64,000 nt of DNA from an uncultured Oscillospiraceae bacterium (GCA_934561515.1 CAKTGM010000002.1:75845-139844); one strand, 5' to 3'. Positions 43,429-54,060 are shown, counted from the first letter of the stretch. The notes: generated from the sequence alone by a model not told the origin. Made by a program: numbers and translations.

Positions 43429-44216
43429 TGGACAGACGACAGCTATTGGACCGCGCCGCGCAAAGCGGCGAGGAGCGCATCCTGCTGGCGCACATCCTCG
43501 ATAAATGCGAGCAGAGCCGGCAGCGCAGCATCCCTGCGGCAACGGATTTTTTAAGCCCCGCCGAGCAGCGCGCGGCGCAGGACCTGCTGCACGCCGCCGC
43601 CATTCACGATGGCTGCGCCTTTTGCGGCGGTTATGAGCGCGCGGAGCGGAAAATGCTCCTTTTCCTGCCCGACTGGCAGGAGGAAGCGGACGAGAGCGAA
43701 TATATGACGGCGCTGCGCTGCACCTACCGAAAGGAAGACACACTGACACACCGGGACTTTCTCGGTTCTCTCATGGCGCAGGGCATCACGCGGGAAAAGC
43801 TTGGCGATATTCTCGTGTCGGAGGGCGCGTGCGATCTGATCGTTTCGCGCGACATCGCGCCGTATCTAATGCAAAATGTGACGGGCGCGGGGCGGGTGAA
43901 GCTCTCGGTCAGCGAGATCGAGCTTTCTGACCTGAATATCCCCGCGCTCAAGGTCAAGGAGATCCGCGACACGGTCTCGACGCTGCGGCTCGACGCGGTG
44001 GCGGCGAGCGGCTTTTCGATGAGCCGCGGCAAAGCGCAGGAGCTCATCTCCTCCGGGCGCGTGCAGCTCAACCACCGCGAAACGCTCAAGGCCGACGCAC
44101 CCGTTGCGCAGGGAGACGTGATCTCCGCGCGCGGGCTTGGAAAATTCGAGGTCGCCGAGGTCGGGGGCCTCAGTAAAAAAGGAAGAACGGCGCTCTTGCT
44201 GCGCCGATACCTGTAA
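43428..44216 (+). CDS. YlmH-like S4-domain RNA-binding protein
   Basis: The 262-residue protein matches YlmH. It has an N-terminal helical domain, a central domain containing FLGSLMAQGITREKLGDIL and VSRDIAPYLMQNV, and a C-terminal S4 domain with LRLDAVAASGFSMSRGKAQE and SGRVQLNH. YlmH has been linked to ribosome-associated quality control in Bacillus; it is usually in the division cluster, so its place after an ABC exporter is unusual. It is translationally coupled to the exporter. Confidence 0.92.
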   Translation: MDRRQLLDRAAQSGEERILLAHILDKCEQSRQRSIPAATDFLSPAEQRAAQDLLHAAAIHDGCAFCGGYERAERKMLLFLPDWQEEADESEYMTALRCTYRKEDTLTHRDFLGSLMAQGITREKLGDILVSEGACDLIVSRDIAPYLMQNVTGAGRVKLSVSEIELSDLNIPALKVKEIRDTVSTLRLDAVAASGFSMSRGKAQELISSGRVQLNHRETLKADAPVAQGDVISARGLGKFEVAEVGGLSKKGRTALLLRRYL

Positions 44217-44230
44217 GGAGAAGAAAGAAC

Positions 44231-44479
44231 ATGACGATGGAAGAAAAGATCGCGCGCATCAACGCGCTGGCACGCAAGGCAAAGGCCGAGGGACTGACCG
44301 ACGGGGAACGCGAGGAGCAGGCGCAGCTGCGCCGCGACTACATCGACTCGGTGAAGGCGAACCTCAAATCGCAGCTCGACTCGCTCTACGTGCTCGATGA
44401 AAAGAGCGGCAAGAAGACAAACATCATCGACTTTGAACGCGAGCGCGCCGCGAGAGCGGGCGAAAAGAAGGAGAAATGA
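44231..44479 (+). CDS. DUF896 family protein
   Basis: The 82-residue protein begins MEEKIARINALARKAKAEG (from the second Met at 44237) and continues LTDGEREEQAQLRRDYIDS and VKANLKSQLDSLYV, the three blocks of DUF896 (YnzC/YneA-type small helical proteins). An AAGGAG site precedes the first ATG; either start is possible. It lies between the S4 gene and an XpaC-like gene. The family's role is unclear; some members are SOS-associated in Bacillus. Confidence 0.92.
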   Translation: MTMEEKIARINALARKAKAEGLTDGEREEQAQLRRDYIDSVKANLKSQLDSLYVLDEKSGKKTNIIDFERERAARAGEKKEK

Positions 44480-44482
44480 TCG

Positions 44483-45703
44483 ATGGGCAAGGAATTCGAG
44501 TACGACCCCGAAAGCGGTTCATTCCGCTTTGACGAGGGCGGGAAAGCACAGAAGAAGGACGGCGGCGACATCGGCAGCTGGATCGTCATCGCGGCGCTTT
44601 TTGCCTTCGGCCTCTGGCCGATCGGCCTGATCGCGCTCATTTCGAAGCTTTCCGACCGCCCGAAGAAGGCGAGCGCCCCGCGCAGCGGGATGCGCACGAG
44701 CACCAGCCCGAACGCAAACGTCACCGCGCGCAGCACGAACAAGGTGGAAAAGACCGTCGTGCAGACGGCGAAGAAGATGAACCGCGCGCCGAAGACCTCG
44801 GACAAGACATCTCGCATCCTCTCGATCGTCGGCGCGGCCATCACCTGCATTTTCGGCATCAGCCTTGTGACCATGCTGGGCGAGGTCATCGCCTACGGCT
44901 GGTATTCCTACATGATGGAAGAACTTTTCCCCATGTGCGGCTTCTTTGCCGGCGGCGTCGCCATGCTCGCTGCCGGGCAGCGGATGAAGCGCCGCAGCGC
45001 GCGTGTCGCGCGCTACCTTGCCGTGATGGGCAAGCGCAGCCACATCGCCGTGGACGAGCTCTGCGCCGTGACGGGCAAGAGCCGCAAGAAGGTCGAGGGC
45101 GACCTTGAGTTCATGGTGGAAAAGGGACTTCTCGGCGCGGGCGCGTATCTTGATAAGGGGCGCGGGATGTTCTTCCGCAACGCCAACGCCTTTGCCGACT
45201 ATGCGAACGAAACGGCGAAGAAGGAAAATGTCACGCCCAAGGAGGCGAACGAGGGCTACGCAGGCGCACTGCGCGCCATTCGCAGCGCGAACGACCGCAT
45301 CGCCGACCCCGTGCTGAGTGAAAAGATCGACCATTTGGAGACTGTCGCGGGGAAGATCTTCCGCGAGGTGGAGCAGCACCCGGAAAAGCAGCAGCAGGCC
45401 GCGACCTTCCTCAACTACTACCTGCCAACGACCCTCAAGCTGCTCGACAGCTACGCGAAGTTTGAAGAGGCGGGCATCGAGGGCGAGAACCTTTCCCGCG
45501 CGCAGGAGCGCATCGAGGAGACGATGGACGCGCTCATCAAGGGCTTTGACAAGCAGCTCGACGATCTCTACCGCAACGAGGCGATGGATATCGACAGCGA
45601 CATCCGCGTGATGGAGAATATGCTCCGGCGCGACACGGCAAGCGTGGAGGATGACTTCGGCATCGGCGGCGCGGCGGTCCAGCGCGCGCCGGATGAGGAA
45701 TAG
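44483..45703 (+). CDS. XpaC-like (5-bromo-4-chloroindolyl phosphate hydrolysis) family protein
   Basis: The 406-residue protein has two pairs of hydrophobic helices (about residues 31-55 and 110-160). The C-terminal helical domain reads ATFLNYYLPTTLKLLDSYAK and EETMDALIKGFDKQLDDLY, the XpaC/PF10112 signature. The N-terminal addition and a winged-helix-like middle (VDELCAVTGKSRKKVEGDLE) suggest a sensing role. XpaC is often found with the tellurite-resistance protein TelA, but no TelA gene is here. Enzymatic activity is unproven despite the name. Confidence 0.82.
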   Translation: MGKEFEYDPESGSFRFDEGGKAQKKDGGDIGSWIVIAALFAFGLWPIGLIALISKLSDRPKKASAPRSGMRTSTSPNANVTARSTNKVEKTVVQTAKKMNRAPKTSDKTSRILSIVGAAITCIFGISLVTMLGEVIAYGWYSYMMEELFPMCGFFAGGVAMLAAGQRMKRRSARVARYLAVMGKRSHIAVDELCAVTGKSRKKVEGDLEFMVEKGLLGAGAYLDKGRGMFFRNANAFADYANETAKKENVTPKEANEGYAGALRAIRSANDRIADPVLSEKIDHLETVAGKIFREVEQHPEKQQQAATFLNYYLPTTLKLLDSYAKFEEAGIEGENLSRAQERIEETMDALIKGFDKQLDDLYRNEAMDIDSDIRVMENMLRRDTASVEDDFGIGGAAVQRAPDEE

Positions 45704-45771
45704 GACGGCGAAACTCGACCGGGTGCGCGCTGTGCGCTGTGCTATGGTAGGGGAGAGCAAAGGAGATGGGC

Positions 45772-47712
45772 ATGAAAGGGACGGACAAACGATTTGACGC
45801 TGCGGCCTTTTTTGGCGGCACGGACAGCGAGGCCTACCGCTTCCTCGGCGCGCACCGCGCACAGCGGGGCGGGGAGGAGGGCTATCTCTTCCGCCTTTGG
45901 GCGCCGAACGCCGCGCGCGTTTCCGTCGTGGGCGACTTCTGCGGCTGGGATGCGGGCGCCTTCCCGATGGCGAGAAGCGAGCACAGCCTGTGGGAACGGT
46001 TCATCCCAGGTCTAAAGCAATTTGACGCCTACAAGTACGCCGTGACCTCTGCGCGGGGGAAAACGGTGCTCAAGGCAGACCCCTACGCCTTCCACGCAGA
46101 GACCCGTCCCGGCACGGCCAGCAAGCTCTATGACCTGCCGGACTACCGCTGGGGGGACGGAGCGTGGCGCGCGGGCCGCGCTTCCGCGCCCGTCGACCGC
46201 TCGCCGCTCAACATCTACGAGGTGCACCCCGGCTCGTGGCGGCGGCGCGAAAACGGCGATTTTTACGACTACCGCTCGCTCGCCCATGATTTGGCGGACT
46301 ATGTAGAGGATCTTAGCTACAACTGCGTGGAGCTCATGCCCGTCACGGAGTATCCGCTCGACGATTCCTGGGGCTACCAGTGCACCGGCTACTTCGCCGC
46401 GACCTCGCGCTACGGCACGCCCGAGGATCTGATGTATTTGATCGACCACCTGCACCAAAAGGGCATTTGCGTCATCCTCGACTGGGTGCCGTCCCACTTC
46501 TGCAAGGACGAGCACGGACTCATCGACTTTGACGGCACGCCCTGCTATGAGTACGCAGACCCCCTCAAGCGCGAGCACGCGGGCTGGGGCACGCGCGTAT
46601 TCGACTATGGGCGCGGCGAGGTGAGGAGCTTCCTGCTCTCCTCGGCGGCCTTCTGGCTGCGGGAGTTCCATGCGGACGGCCTGCGCGTGGACGCGGTCGC
46701 CTCCATGCTATATCTCGACTACGGGCGCGAGGACGGGAACTGGACGCGCAACCGCAACGGCGGGCGCGAGAACCTCGAGGCCATCGATTTTCTGCGCGCG
46801 CTGAACAGGACCGCCTACTCCATCAACCCCAACGTGCTGATGGTGGCGGAGGAGTCGACCGCGTGGCCGCTCGTCACGCGCCCGCCGCAGGACGGCGGCC
46901 TCGGCTTCACGCTCAAGTGGAACATGGGCTGGATGAACGATATGTGCCACTACCTGAAGCTCGACCCGTGGTTCCGCCAGTACCACCACAAGGACATCAC
47001 CTTTTCGCTGATGTACGCCTTTTCAGAGAATTTTGTCCTGCCCATCTCGCACGACGAGGTCGTGCACATGAAGGGCTCGCTTCGCGGCAAGATGCCGGGC
47101 GACGAGCGGCAGCAGCTATCCGGCGTGCGCGCCTTCACGGCGTATATGCTCGCCCATCCGGGCAAGAAGCTCACCTTCATGGGAGCGGAGCTTGGACAGT
47201 GGCACGAGTGGGATTTTGCCTCTCAGCTCGACTGGTATCTGCTCGAAAACGAGAAAAACCGGCAGCTCCATCGCTTTTTCAAGGACATCAACGCCTTTTA
47301 CCTATCGCAAAGCCCCCTGTGGGACATTGACTTTTCCTGGGAGGGCTTTGAATGGCTCGTCCCGGACGACAACCACAACAACACTGTCGTCTTCCTGCGG
47401 CGCGACCGCGAGGGCCGCGAGCTGATCGCCGCGGTCAACTTCTCCCCCGCTGCGCAGGGGAAGTACCGCTTCGGCGTGCCGCCGAAAAAGCGCTACCGCG
47501 AGGTCTTCACCACCGACTGCGCGGAATACGGCGGCACGGGCGAATGGCGAAATGAAGAACCCATCGAGGTCCGGCCCGTTCCCTCACACGGGCGGGAGCA
47601 GTCCCTCTGCGTGAAGCTCCCGCCGCTCGGCGCGGCGTTTTTCGCGGGCGAGGGACTATGGGGGGGCAGGCCGACGGACACCGTGCCCGGCGCAAGCACA
47701 CCGGACAACTAA
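45772..47712 (+). CDS. glgB: 1,4-alpha-glucan branching enzyme
   Basis: GlgB cuts alpha-1,4-glucan and reattaches it by alpha-1,6 bonds. The 646-residue protein has an N-terminal CBM48 domain (LWAPNAARVSVVGDFCGW), the GH13 barrel with the nucleophile Asp in DGLRVDAVASML, the acid Glu in MVAEESTAWP and the stabilising Asp in PISHDEVVHMKGS, and the C-terminal all-beta domain. I prefer the ATG at 45772, correctly spaced from AAAGGAG, over 45766. It opens the glgB-C-D-A-P operon. Confidence 0.96.
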   Translation: MKGTDKRFDAAAFFGGTDSEAYRFLGAHRAQRGGEEGYLFRLWAPNAARVSVVGDFCGWDAGAFPMARSEHSLWERFIPGLKQFDAYKYAVTSARGKTVLKADPYAFHAETRPGTASKLYDLPDYRWGDGAWRAGRASAPVDRSPLNIYEVHPGSWRRRENGDFYDYRSLAHDLADYVEDLSYNCVELMPVTEYPLDDSWGYQCTGYFAATSRYGTPEDLMYLIDHLHQKGICVILDWVPSHFCKDEHGLIDFDGTPCYEYADPLKREHAGWGTRVFDYGRGEVRSFLLSSAAFWLREFHADGLRVDAVASMLYLDYGREDGNWTRNRNGGRENLEAIDFLRALNRTAYSINPNVLMVAEESTAWPLVTRPPQDGGLGFTLKWNMGWMNDMCHYLKLDPWFRQYHHKDITFSLMYAFSENFVLPISHDEVVHMKGSLRGKMPGDERQQLSGVRAFTAYMLAHPGKKLTFMGAELGQWHEWDFASQLDWYLLENEKNRQLHRFFKDINAFYLSQSPLWDIDFSWEGFEWLVPDDNHNNTVVFLRRDREGRELIAAVNFSPAAQGKYRFGVPPKKRYREVFTTDCAEYGGTGEWRNEEPIEVRPVPSHGREQSLCVKLPPLGAAFFAGEGLWGGRPTDTVPGASTPDN

Positions 47713-47730
47713 AAGGAGGAGAGAAACAGC

Positions 47731-48939
47731 GTGAAAAAAGAATGTATCGCCATGCTGCTTGCCGGCGGGCAGGGCAGCAGACTCTATGTGCTCACAGAGA
47801 ACATGGCAAAGCCCGCCGTGCCGTTCGGCGGCAAGTTCCGCATCATCGATTTTCCGCTCTCGAACTGCGCCAATGCCGGCATCGACACCGTGGGCGTGCT
47901 GACGCAGTATCGCCCGCTGGAGCTCAACCGCTACATCGGCTCCGGCCAGCCGTGGGACCTTGACCGCGCCGACGGCGGCGTACATATCCTGCCGCCGTAT
48001 CAGAGCGCGAACGGCGCTTCGTGGTACAAGGGCACGGCCAACGCCATCTTTCAGAACATCGGCTTTGTCGATATGTACGACCCCGACTATGTGCTCATCC
48101 TCTCGGGCGACCATATCTACAAGATGGATTACGACAAAATGCTCGCCCACCACAAAAAGACGGGCGCGGACTGTACCATCTCCGTGATGGAGGTGCCCTG
48201 GGAGGAAGCGCCGCGCTTTGGCATCATGAGCGTGGACGAGAACGACATCATCACGGAATTTGAGGAAAAGCCCGCCCGGCCGAAGAGCAACCTCGCCTCG
48301 ATGGGAATTTACGTCTTCACGTGGAAAAAGCTCAGACGCTATCTCATCGAGGACGAGAGCGACGAGACGAGCAGCAACGACTTCGGCAAGAACATCATCC
48401 CGAAGATGCTGCAAAACGGGGAGAAAATGGCGGCCTACCGCTTCTCGGGCTACTGGAAGGACGTGGGCACGCTCGACTCGCTCTGGGATGCGAACATGGA
48501 TATGCTCGCCACCGGCAGCGGGCTTGACCTGCTCGATAAGGACTGGCCGATCTACGGCCGCCCCTTCTCCGCGCCGCCGGCCTACCTTGGAAAAAATGCG
48601 CACGTGGAGCACAGCGTCGTCGCGCGCGGCTGCACGGTGGAGGGCGAGGCGGAGAACTCCGTCCTCTCCGAGCGATGCACCGTGGAAGAGGGGGCAAGCG
48701 TGCAGTATTCTCTCCTGATGCCCGGCGCCGTCATCCGGCGCGGCGTGCAGGTATCCTATGCCATCATCGGCGAGAACGCCGTGGTGGAGGCGAACGCGCG
48801 CGTCGGCCAGCCGCCGGAGGCGGTGAAGCCCGAGAACTGGGGCATTACGGTGCTCGGCCCTGACGCGGCGGTTGCGGAAAACTATGTGCTTGCGGCCAAG
48901 CGTATGCGCAGCGCGGACGGAAAGGAGACGGTACGATGA
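47731..48939 (+). CDS. glgC: Glucose-1-phosphate adenylyltransferase, catalytic subunit
   Basis: GlgC makes ADP-glucose, the committed step of glycogen synthesis. The 402-residue protein has the pyrophosphorylase motif [37 protein letters not shown] and the sugar-phosphate region FGIMSVDE with EFEEKP. The C-terminal half is a left-handed beta-helix domain. The start is GTG 47731 behind AAAGGAGGAGAG. It overlaps glgD by four bases (ATGA), so the two subunits are made together. Confidence 0.97.
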   Translation: MKKECIAMLLAGGQGSRLYVLTENMAKPAVPFGGKFRIIDFPLSNCANAGIDTVGVLTQYRPLELNRYIGSGQPWDLDRADGGVHILPPYQSANGASWYKGTANAIFQNIGFVDMYDPDYVLILSGDHIYKMDYDKMLAHHKKTGADCTISVMEVPWEEAPRFGIMSVDENDIITEFEEKPARPKSNLASMGIYVFTWKKLRRYLIEDESDETSSNDFGKNIIPKMLQNGEKMAAYRFSGYWKDVGTLDSLWDANMDMLATGSGLDLLDKDWPIYGRPFSAPPAYLGKNAHVEHSVVARGCTVEGEAENSVLSERCTVEEGASVQYSLLMPGAVIRRGVQVSYAIIGENAVVEANARVGQPPEAVKPENWGITVLGPDAAVAENYVLAAKRMRSADGKETVR

Positions 48940-50048
48940 ACGGACTGCACGGCATCATCTTTGCCTATGCGAAAACACCCGGCCTTCGCGAGCTGACGGA
49001 GGAGCGTATGCCCGGCTCCGTGCCCTTCGGCGGGCGCTACCGCGCCATCGACTTCATGCTCTCCAATATGCACAACGCGGGCATTACGGACGTCGGCGTT
49101 GTGCTGCACGGCAACTACCAGAGCCTCATCGACCACATCGGCAACGGCAAGACATGGGACATGGCGCGCAAAAACGGCGGGCTCAAGCTTCTGCCGCCCT
49201 TTGCCGACGAGAGAAAATACCGTGGCTCGGTCTTCCGCGGCAAGATCGACGCGCTCTCGGGCGTGCGCTCCTATTTGAAGGAGATCCGGCAGGAATATGT
49301 CGTCCTCTCCGACAGCGACCTCATCATCAATCTGCCGCTCCAGCAGGTGCTGGAGGCGCACGAGGCAAGCGGCGCGGACATCACCTGCGTGTGCACGGCG
49401 GACGGGACGTTTATGGAAAACGCGACCTACTTTACGCTTGATGCGTCGGGAAAAGTGACAGAGACGCGCTGCGCGCCGCACACGGCCTCGGGCTGCCGCG
49501 GGCTTGAGATCTACCTTCTGCGCCGCGACCTTCTCATCGAGCTTGTGGAGCAGTGCACCGCGCAGGAAAAATACAGCTTTCGCCGCGATGTGCTCTGCGC
49601 CATGGGCGCTAAGCTCGACCTGCGCGGCTTCGTGTGGGACGGCTACGCCGCGCAGCTGCGCTCCGTGCGCGAGTATTACGAGCGCAGCATGGAGCTTCTG
49701 GACCCTGCCATCCGCGCAGAGCTCTTCTGCCCCGATCGGCCCATCCTCGCCAAAGAGGACGACGAGGCCGCGTCCTACATCGCCCCTGAGACGCACTGCG
49801 TCGATTCGCTCATCGGCGACGGCTGCCTGATCGAAGGCGAGGTGGAGGGGAGCATCCTCTTCCCGGGCGTGAAGGTCGGCAAGGGCAGCAGCGTAAAAAA
49901 CTGCGTCCTCTTCAAGAACATGACGGTGGAGGATCATGTGACAATCAAGTGCGTCATCGCAGACAAAAATGTGCGCCTTCGCAGCGGCGGAACGCTCATC
50001 GGCCACGAGAGCTATCCGCTCGTTGTGAGCAAGAACAGCGTGGTCTGA
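48936..50048 (+). CDS. glgD: GlgD, non-catalytic ADP-glucose pyrophosphorylase subunit
   Basis: The 370-residue protein is homologous to GlgC ([17 protein letters not shown]) but its N-terminus reads [13 protein letters not shown] where the catalytic GGxGxRL loop should be. That is the hallmark of GlgD. In Firmicutes GlgC/GlgD heterotetramers are more active than GlgC alone. The end with hexapeptide repeats ([19 protein letters not shown]) is intact. It is coupled to glgC and followed by glgA after 26 bases. Confidence 0.96.
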   Translation: MNGLHGIIFAYAKTPGLRELTEERMPGSVPFGGRYRAIDFMLSNMHNAGITDVGVVLHGNYQSLIDHIGNGKTWDMARKNGGLKLLPPFADERKYRGSVFRGKIDALSGVRSYLKEIRQEYVVLSDSDLIINLPLQQVLEAHEASGADITCVCTADGTFMENATYFTLDASGKVTETRCAPHTASGCRGLEIYLLRRDLLIELVEQCTAQEKYSFRRDVLCAMGAKLDLRGFVWDGYAAQLRSVREYYERSMELLDPAIRAELFCPDRPILAKEDDEAASYIAPETHCVDSLIGDGCLIEGEVEGSILFPGVKVGKGSSVKNCVLFKNMTVEDHVTIKCVIADKNVRLRSGGTLIGHESYPLVVSKNSVV

Positions 50049-50074
50049 TCGGACGGGAGAAAGGAGAGAACGGC

Positions 50075-51508
50075 ATGAACATTCTGTATGTGACGAGCGA
50101 GGCGGTGCCCTTTTGCAAGACCGGCGGCCTTGCAGACGTTGCGGGCAGCCTGCCGCCCGCGCTCGCGGCGGCGGGCGAGAGTGTGAGCGTCATCCTGCCG
50201 CTTTACGAGACGGTGAAGGACAAATGGGGCGAGAAGCTGCACTTCGAGCGCTGGACCAATGTGCGCCTTGCCTGGCGCGAGGTCTATTGCGGCCTCTTTT
50301 CCTTCGAATCCGAGGGCGTCACGTGGTATTTTGTCGACAATGAGCGCTATTTTCGCCGCAAGGAGCTTTACGGCCACTATGACGACGGCGAGCGCTTCGC
50401 CTTTTTCTCCCGCGCGGTGACGGAGCTGCTGCCCTCCCTTCCGGAGAAGCCAGACGTGGTGCACTGCAACGACTGGCAGTCTGCCCTTGTGCCGGTCTAC
50501 ATCCGCGACGAGGCCGTGCGAAACGACTTTTACAAGAGTATCCGTACCGTCATCACGGTGCATAATATCGAGTATCAGGGGCGCTACGGCCGCGAGACGG
50601 TCGAGGACCTCTTCGGGCTGGACAGCGGCTGGTTCGACGGCGGCACGCTCGCCTTCGACGGGGATGTGAACCTCCTGAAGGGCGCGATCGTCACCGCCGA
50701 CGCTGTGACCGCCGTGAGCCCGACCTACGCCCAGGAGCTCAAGTGCGCCTACTTTGCCCACGGCCTTGAGAGCGTGATGCGCATGAACGAGGGCAAGCTC
50801 TACGGCGTGCTCAACGGCATCGACATGAAGCGCTACGACCCTGCGCATGACAGGGCGCTTGCCGCGGCCTACAGCGCAGATGACCTTGCGGGCAAGAAGA
50901 AGGACAAGGCGGCGCTGCAAAAGCTCCTCGGCCTGCAGGAAAGACCGGATACCCCCATCCTTGCGATGGTCACGCGCCTTGTTTCCCACAAGGGGCTGGA
51001 CCTTGTCTGCGAGACGCTCGACGCCATCATGAAAAAGGATGTGCAGTTCGTCGTGCTGGGCAAGGGGGATGCGAAGTACGAGACCTTTTTCAACTATGCC
51101 CGCGCGCGCTACGGCACTCGCATGGCCGTGCACCTCGGCTACTCCGAGGAGCTTGCCATGCAGATCTACGCGGGCGCGGACCTGTTCCTCATGCCCTCGA
51201 AGAGCGAGCCCTGCGGCCTTTCGCAGATGATCGCCATGCGCTACGGCGCATTGCCCATCGTGCGCGAGACGGGCGGCCTCAAGGACACCGTCCGCGCTTA
51301 CGAGGCGTGGAGCGGCGAGGGCAACGGCTTCAGCTTTGCAGACTACAACGCGGGCGATATGTGCCACGTCGTCTGCGAAGCCATTGACCTTTACCACAAC
51401 AACAAACCTGCCTGCGCGCGCCTTCAGCGGCGCGGCATGACCGCGGACTTCAGCTGGACGCGCTCGGCGCAGGCCTATAACGATATCTACCGGACCATTT
51501 GCCGCTGA
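50075..51508 (+). CDS. glgA: Glycogen synthase (ADP-glucose)
   Basis: GlgA (GT5) extends alpha-1,4-glucan from ADP-glucose. The 477-residue protein starts NILYVTSEAVPFCKTGGLAD, which includes the KTGG nucleotide-binding loop. It has HCNDWQSALVPVY, TVHNIEYQG and the C-terminal E-x7-E region SKSEPCGLSQMIAMRYG. The ATG at 50075 follows AAAGGAGAG. It lies between glgD and glgP in the operon. Confidence 0.97.
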   Translation: MNILYVTSEAVPFCKTGGLADVAGSLPPALAAAGESVSVILPLYETVKDKWGEKLHFERWTNVRLAWREVYCGLFSFESEGVTWYFVDNERYFRRKELYGHYDDGERFAFFSRAVTELLPSLPEKPDVVHCNDWQSALVPVYIRDEAVRNDFYKSIRTVITVHNIEYQGRYGRETVEDLFGLDSGWFDGGTLAFDGDVNLLKGAIVTADAVTAVSPTYAQELKCAYFAHGLESVMRMNEGKLYGVLNGIDMKRYDPAHDRALAAAYSADDLAGKKKDKAALQKLLGLQERPDTPILAMVTRLVSHKGLDLVCETLDAIMKKDVQFVVLGKGDAKYETFFNYARARYGTRMAVHLGYSEELAMQIYAGADLFLMPSKSEPCGLSQMIAMRYGALPIVRETGGLKDTVRAYEAWSGEGNGFSFADYNAGDMCHVVCEAIDLYHNNKPACARLQRRGMTADFSWTRSAQAYNDIYRTICR

Positions 51509-51528
51509 CAGAAAAGGAAACACCGTTT

Positions 51529-53937
51529 ATGACCATTGACTCCGTGAAGAAGATGAAGGAAGCGCTGCGCGAAAAGCTCAAGCTGAGCTTCGGCAGCACC
51601 GTGGAGGAGGCGAGCGACGAGCAGATGCTGCGCGCGAGCGCCCTCGTCCTGCGGGACGTGATGGCGGAGCGCGGCGTGGACAGCGCGCGCCGCGGCCGCG
51701 AGGAACACAGGAGAAAGGTGCACTACCTCTCGATGGAGTTCCTCATGGGCAGGAGCCTTATGAAAAATGCCTTCAACTTAGGCCTCGGCGAAATTTTGAC
51801 CGAAGCGCTCGACGAGCTGGGCTTTCGCGCGGCGGACATTTTTGAGTGCGAGCCGGACGCGGGGCTTGGCAACGGAGGCCTCGGCCGCCTCGCCGCCTGC
51901 TATCTCGACTCCATGACGACGCTCGACATCCCCGCCGCGGGCTACTCCATCTGCTATGAGCTGGGCATCTTCCGCCAGCGCATCGTCGACGGCCAGCAGG
52001 TCGAGCTGCCGGACGACTGGAAGGACCTCGGCGGCGCGTGGCTGCTGCCGAAGCCGCAGGAGACGGAGACCGTGCGCTTCGGCGGCACGATCCGCCAGTT
52101 CTGGGACGGCGGGCGGCTCCATGTCGTGCCCGAGGGCGCGACAGAGGTGCTTGCCATCCCCTGTGACATGGAGATCGCGGGCTATGGCACGGACAATGTC
52201 AACACCCTGCGCCTTTGGGATGCAAAGTCCCCCGTGCCGCTCGATATGTCGCTCTTTTCGCGGGGCGAATACCTGCGCGCGCAGGAGCAGCACGCCATGG
52301 CCGAGACCATCGCAAAGGTGCTCTACCCCGAGGATAACCATCCCGAGGGCAAGAGCCTGCGCTTAAAGCAGCAGTATTTCTTCGTCTCGGCCACGGTGCA
52401 GTCCATCATGCGCAAGCACATTGAGCTTTACGGCACGGCGGTGAACTTCCACGAAAAGAACGTCATCCAGATCAACGACACGCATCCTGCGCTCGTCATT
52501 CCCGAGCTCATGCGCATCCTGATGGATGACGCGGGGCTCGACTGGGACACCGCGTGGCACATCACGACGCATTCTGTCGCCTATACGAACCACACGGTGC
52601 TCGCCGAGGCGCTCGAGCGCTGGCCGCAGGAGCTGATGCAGTCGCTGCTGCCGCGCATCTGGACGATTTTGACGGAGATCGCGCGCCGCTATCAGGAAAC
52701 GATCGAAAATTACTACCACGACCCCGCCAAAACGCGCGAGCTTGCCATCATCTGGGACGGTCAGGTGCGCATGGCGAACCTCTGCATCGCCGGCGGCATG
52801 GCCGTCAACGGCGTGAGCGCCCTGCACTCTGACATTCTGCGCAGCGATGTTTTCAAGTACCAGTGCGCCATGGAGCCGGAGAAGTTCAAGAACGTGACGA
52901 ACGGCATCGACCACCGCCGCTGGCTCGCGCAGATCAATCCGCGGCTCGACGAGCTGGTGCGCGCGCTCGCGGGCGGGGACGAGTACCTGCTGCACCCCGA
53001 GGCGCTCAAAAAGCTTGAAGCCTACGCGCACGACACCGCCGTGCTGGGCCGCCTCGGCGAGATCAAGCGCGCCAACAAGCTCGACTTTGCCGCCTACGTC
53101 AAAAAGACGCAGGGCGTTGTGCTCAATACCGACGCGATCTTCGATGTGCAGGTCAAGCGCCTGCACGAGTATAAGCGCCAGCTTCTGAACGCGATGCACA
53201 TCCTCTACCTCTATCAGCAGCTCCAGAACGACCCGAAGCGCGCCATGCAGCCGCGCGTGTTCCTCTTCGGCGCGAAGGCCGCGCCCGGCTACGCCGTCGC
53301 CAAGCGCATCATCCGCCTCATCAACTCCATGGCCGCCGAGATCAACGAAGACCCCATCTGCCGCGACAGGCTGCAAGTGGTCTTCCTTGAAAACTACCGC
53401 GTCTCGCTCGCTGAGCACCTGATGCCCGCAAGCGAGGTGAGCCAGCAGATATCCACCGCCGGCAAGGAGGCGAGCGGCACGGGCAACATGAAGTTCATGA
53501 TGAACGGCGCGCTGACCGTCGGCACGCTCGACGGCGCGAACGTCGAGATGCACGAGGTGCTCGGCGATGAGAATATGTTCCTCTTCGGTCTGCACGCCGA
53601 CGAGGTCGTGCGTCTCAAGCGCGAGGGCTACACCCCGCAGAAGCTCTATACGCGCGACGAGAGCCTGCGCTGCGTGATCGACAAGCTCAAGCAGGGCTTT
53701 TCTGACGGCAGCACTTACGAGGATCTTGCCTCGCGCCTGCTGCTGAGCGACGAGTATATGCTCTTGCAGGACTTTGCCTCCTACTGCGCCGCCGAGCAGC
53801 GCATGGCCGAGGCCTACTCCGCGCGCGAGGAGTGGAACCGCAAATCGCTTTACAACATCGCCCGCAGCGGCATCTTCGCCGCCGACCGCGCCGTCAGGCA
53901 ATATGCCGACACGATCTGGCGCGTGGCGCACAAGTGA
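51529..53937 (+). CDS. glgP: Glycogen phosphorylase
   Basis: GlgP releases glucose-1-phosphate from alpha-1,4-glucan. The 802-residue protein has FLMGRSLMKN, DAGLGNGGLGRLAACYLDS, QINDTHPALVIPEL and the PLP site EASGTGNMKFMMNGALTVG (Lys near residue 651). Length and order match GT35 phosphorylases. The start at 51529 follows AAAGGAAAC, 20 bases after glgA. It is the last gene of the glycogen operon and lets the same transcript supply both synthesis and breakdown. Confidence 0.97.
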   Translation: MTIDSVKKMKEALREKLKLSFGSTVEEASDEQMLRASALVLRDVMAERGVDSARRGREEHRRKVHYLSMEFLMGRSLMKNAFNLGLGEILTEALDELGFRAADIFECEPDAGLGNGGLGRLAACYLDSMTTLDIPAAGYSICYELGIFRQRIVDGQQVELPDDWKDLGGAWLLPKPQETETVRFGGTIRQFWDGGRLHVVPEGATEVLAIPCDMEIAGYGTDNVNTLRLWDAKSPVPLDMSLFSRGEYLRAQEQHAMAETIAKVLYPEDNHPEGKSLRLKQQYFFVSATVQSIMRKHIELYGTAVNFHEKNVIQINDTHPALVIPELMRILMDDAGLDWDTAWHITTHSVAYTNHTVLAEALERWPQELMQSLLPRIWTILTEIARRYQETIENYYHDPAKTRELAIIWDGQVRMANLCIAGGMAVNGVSALHSDILRSDVFKYQCAMEPEKFKNVTNGIDHRRWLAQINPRLDELVRALAGGDEYLLHPEALKKLEAYAHDTAVLGRLGEIKRANKLDFAAYVKKTQGVVLNTDAIFDVQVKRLHEYKRQLLNAMHILYLYQQLQNDPKRAMQPRVFLFGAKAAPGYAVAKRIIRLINSMAAEINEDPICRDRLQVVFLENYRVSLAEHLMPASEVSQQISTAGKEASGTGNMKFMMNGALTVGTLDGANVEMHEVLGDENMFLFGLHADEVVRLKREGYTPQKLYTRDESLRCVIDKLKQGFSDGSTYEDLASRLLLSDEYMLLQDFASYCAAEQRMAEAYSAREEWNRKSLYNIARSGIFAADRAVRQYADTIWRVAHK

Positions 53938-53944
53938 AAATGAG

Positions 53945-53975
53945 AAAGGAGGGATGGCAAAGCCATCCCTCCTTT
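53945..53975 (+). terminator. Terminator at the end of the glycogen operon
   Basis: AAAGGAGGGATGGC and GCCATCCCTCCTTT form a perfect stem over three bases; the T-run is short. Confidence 0.75.
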
Positions 53976-54060
53976 GCCTCATGCAAGGCCTTTCCCCAGT
54001 ATTGACAGCCATGATATAATCATCCATGACTGAAAATATGAGAAAACAGAGGAAAACGCT

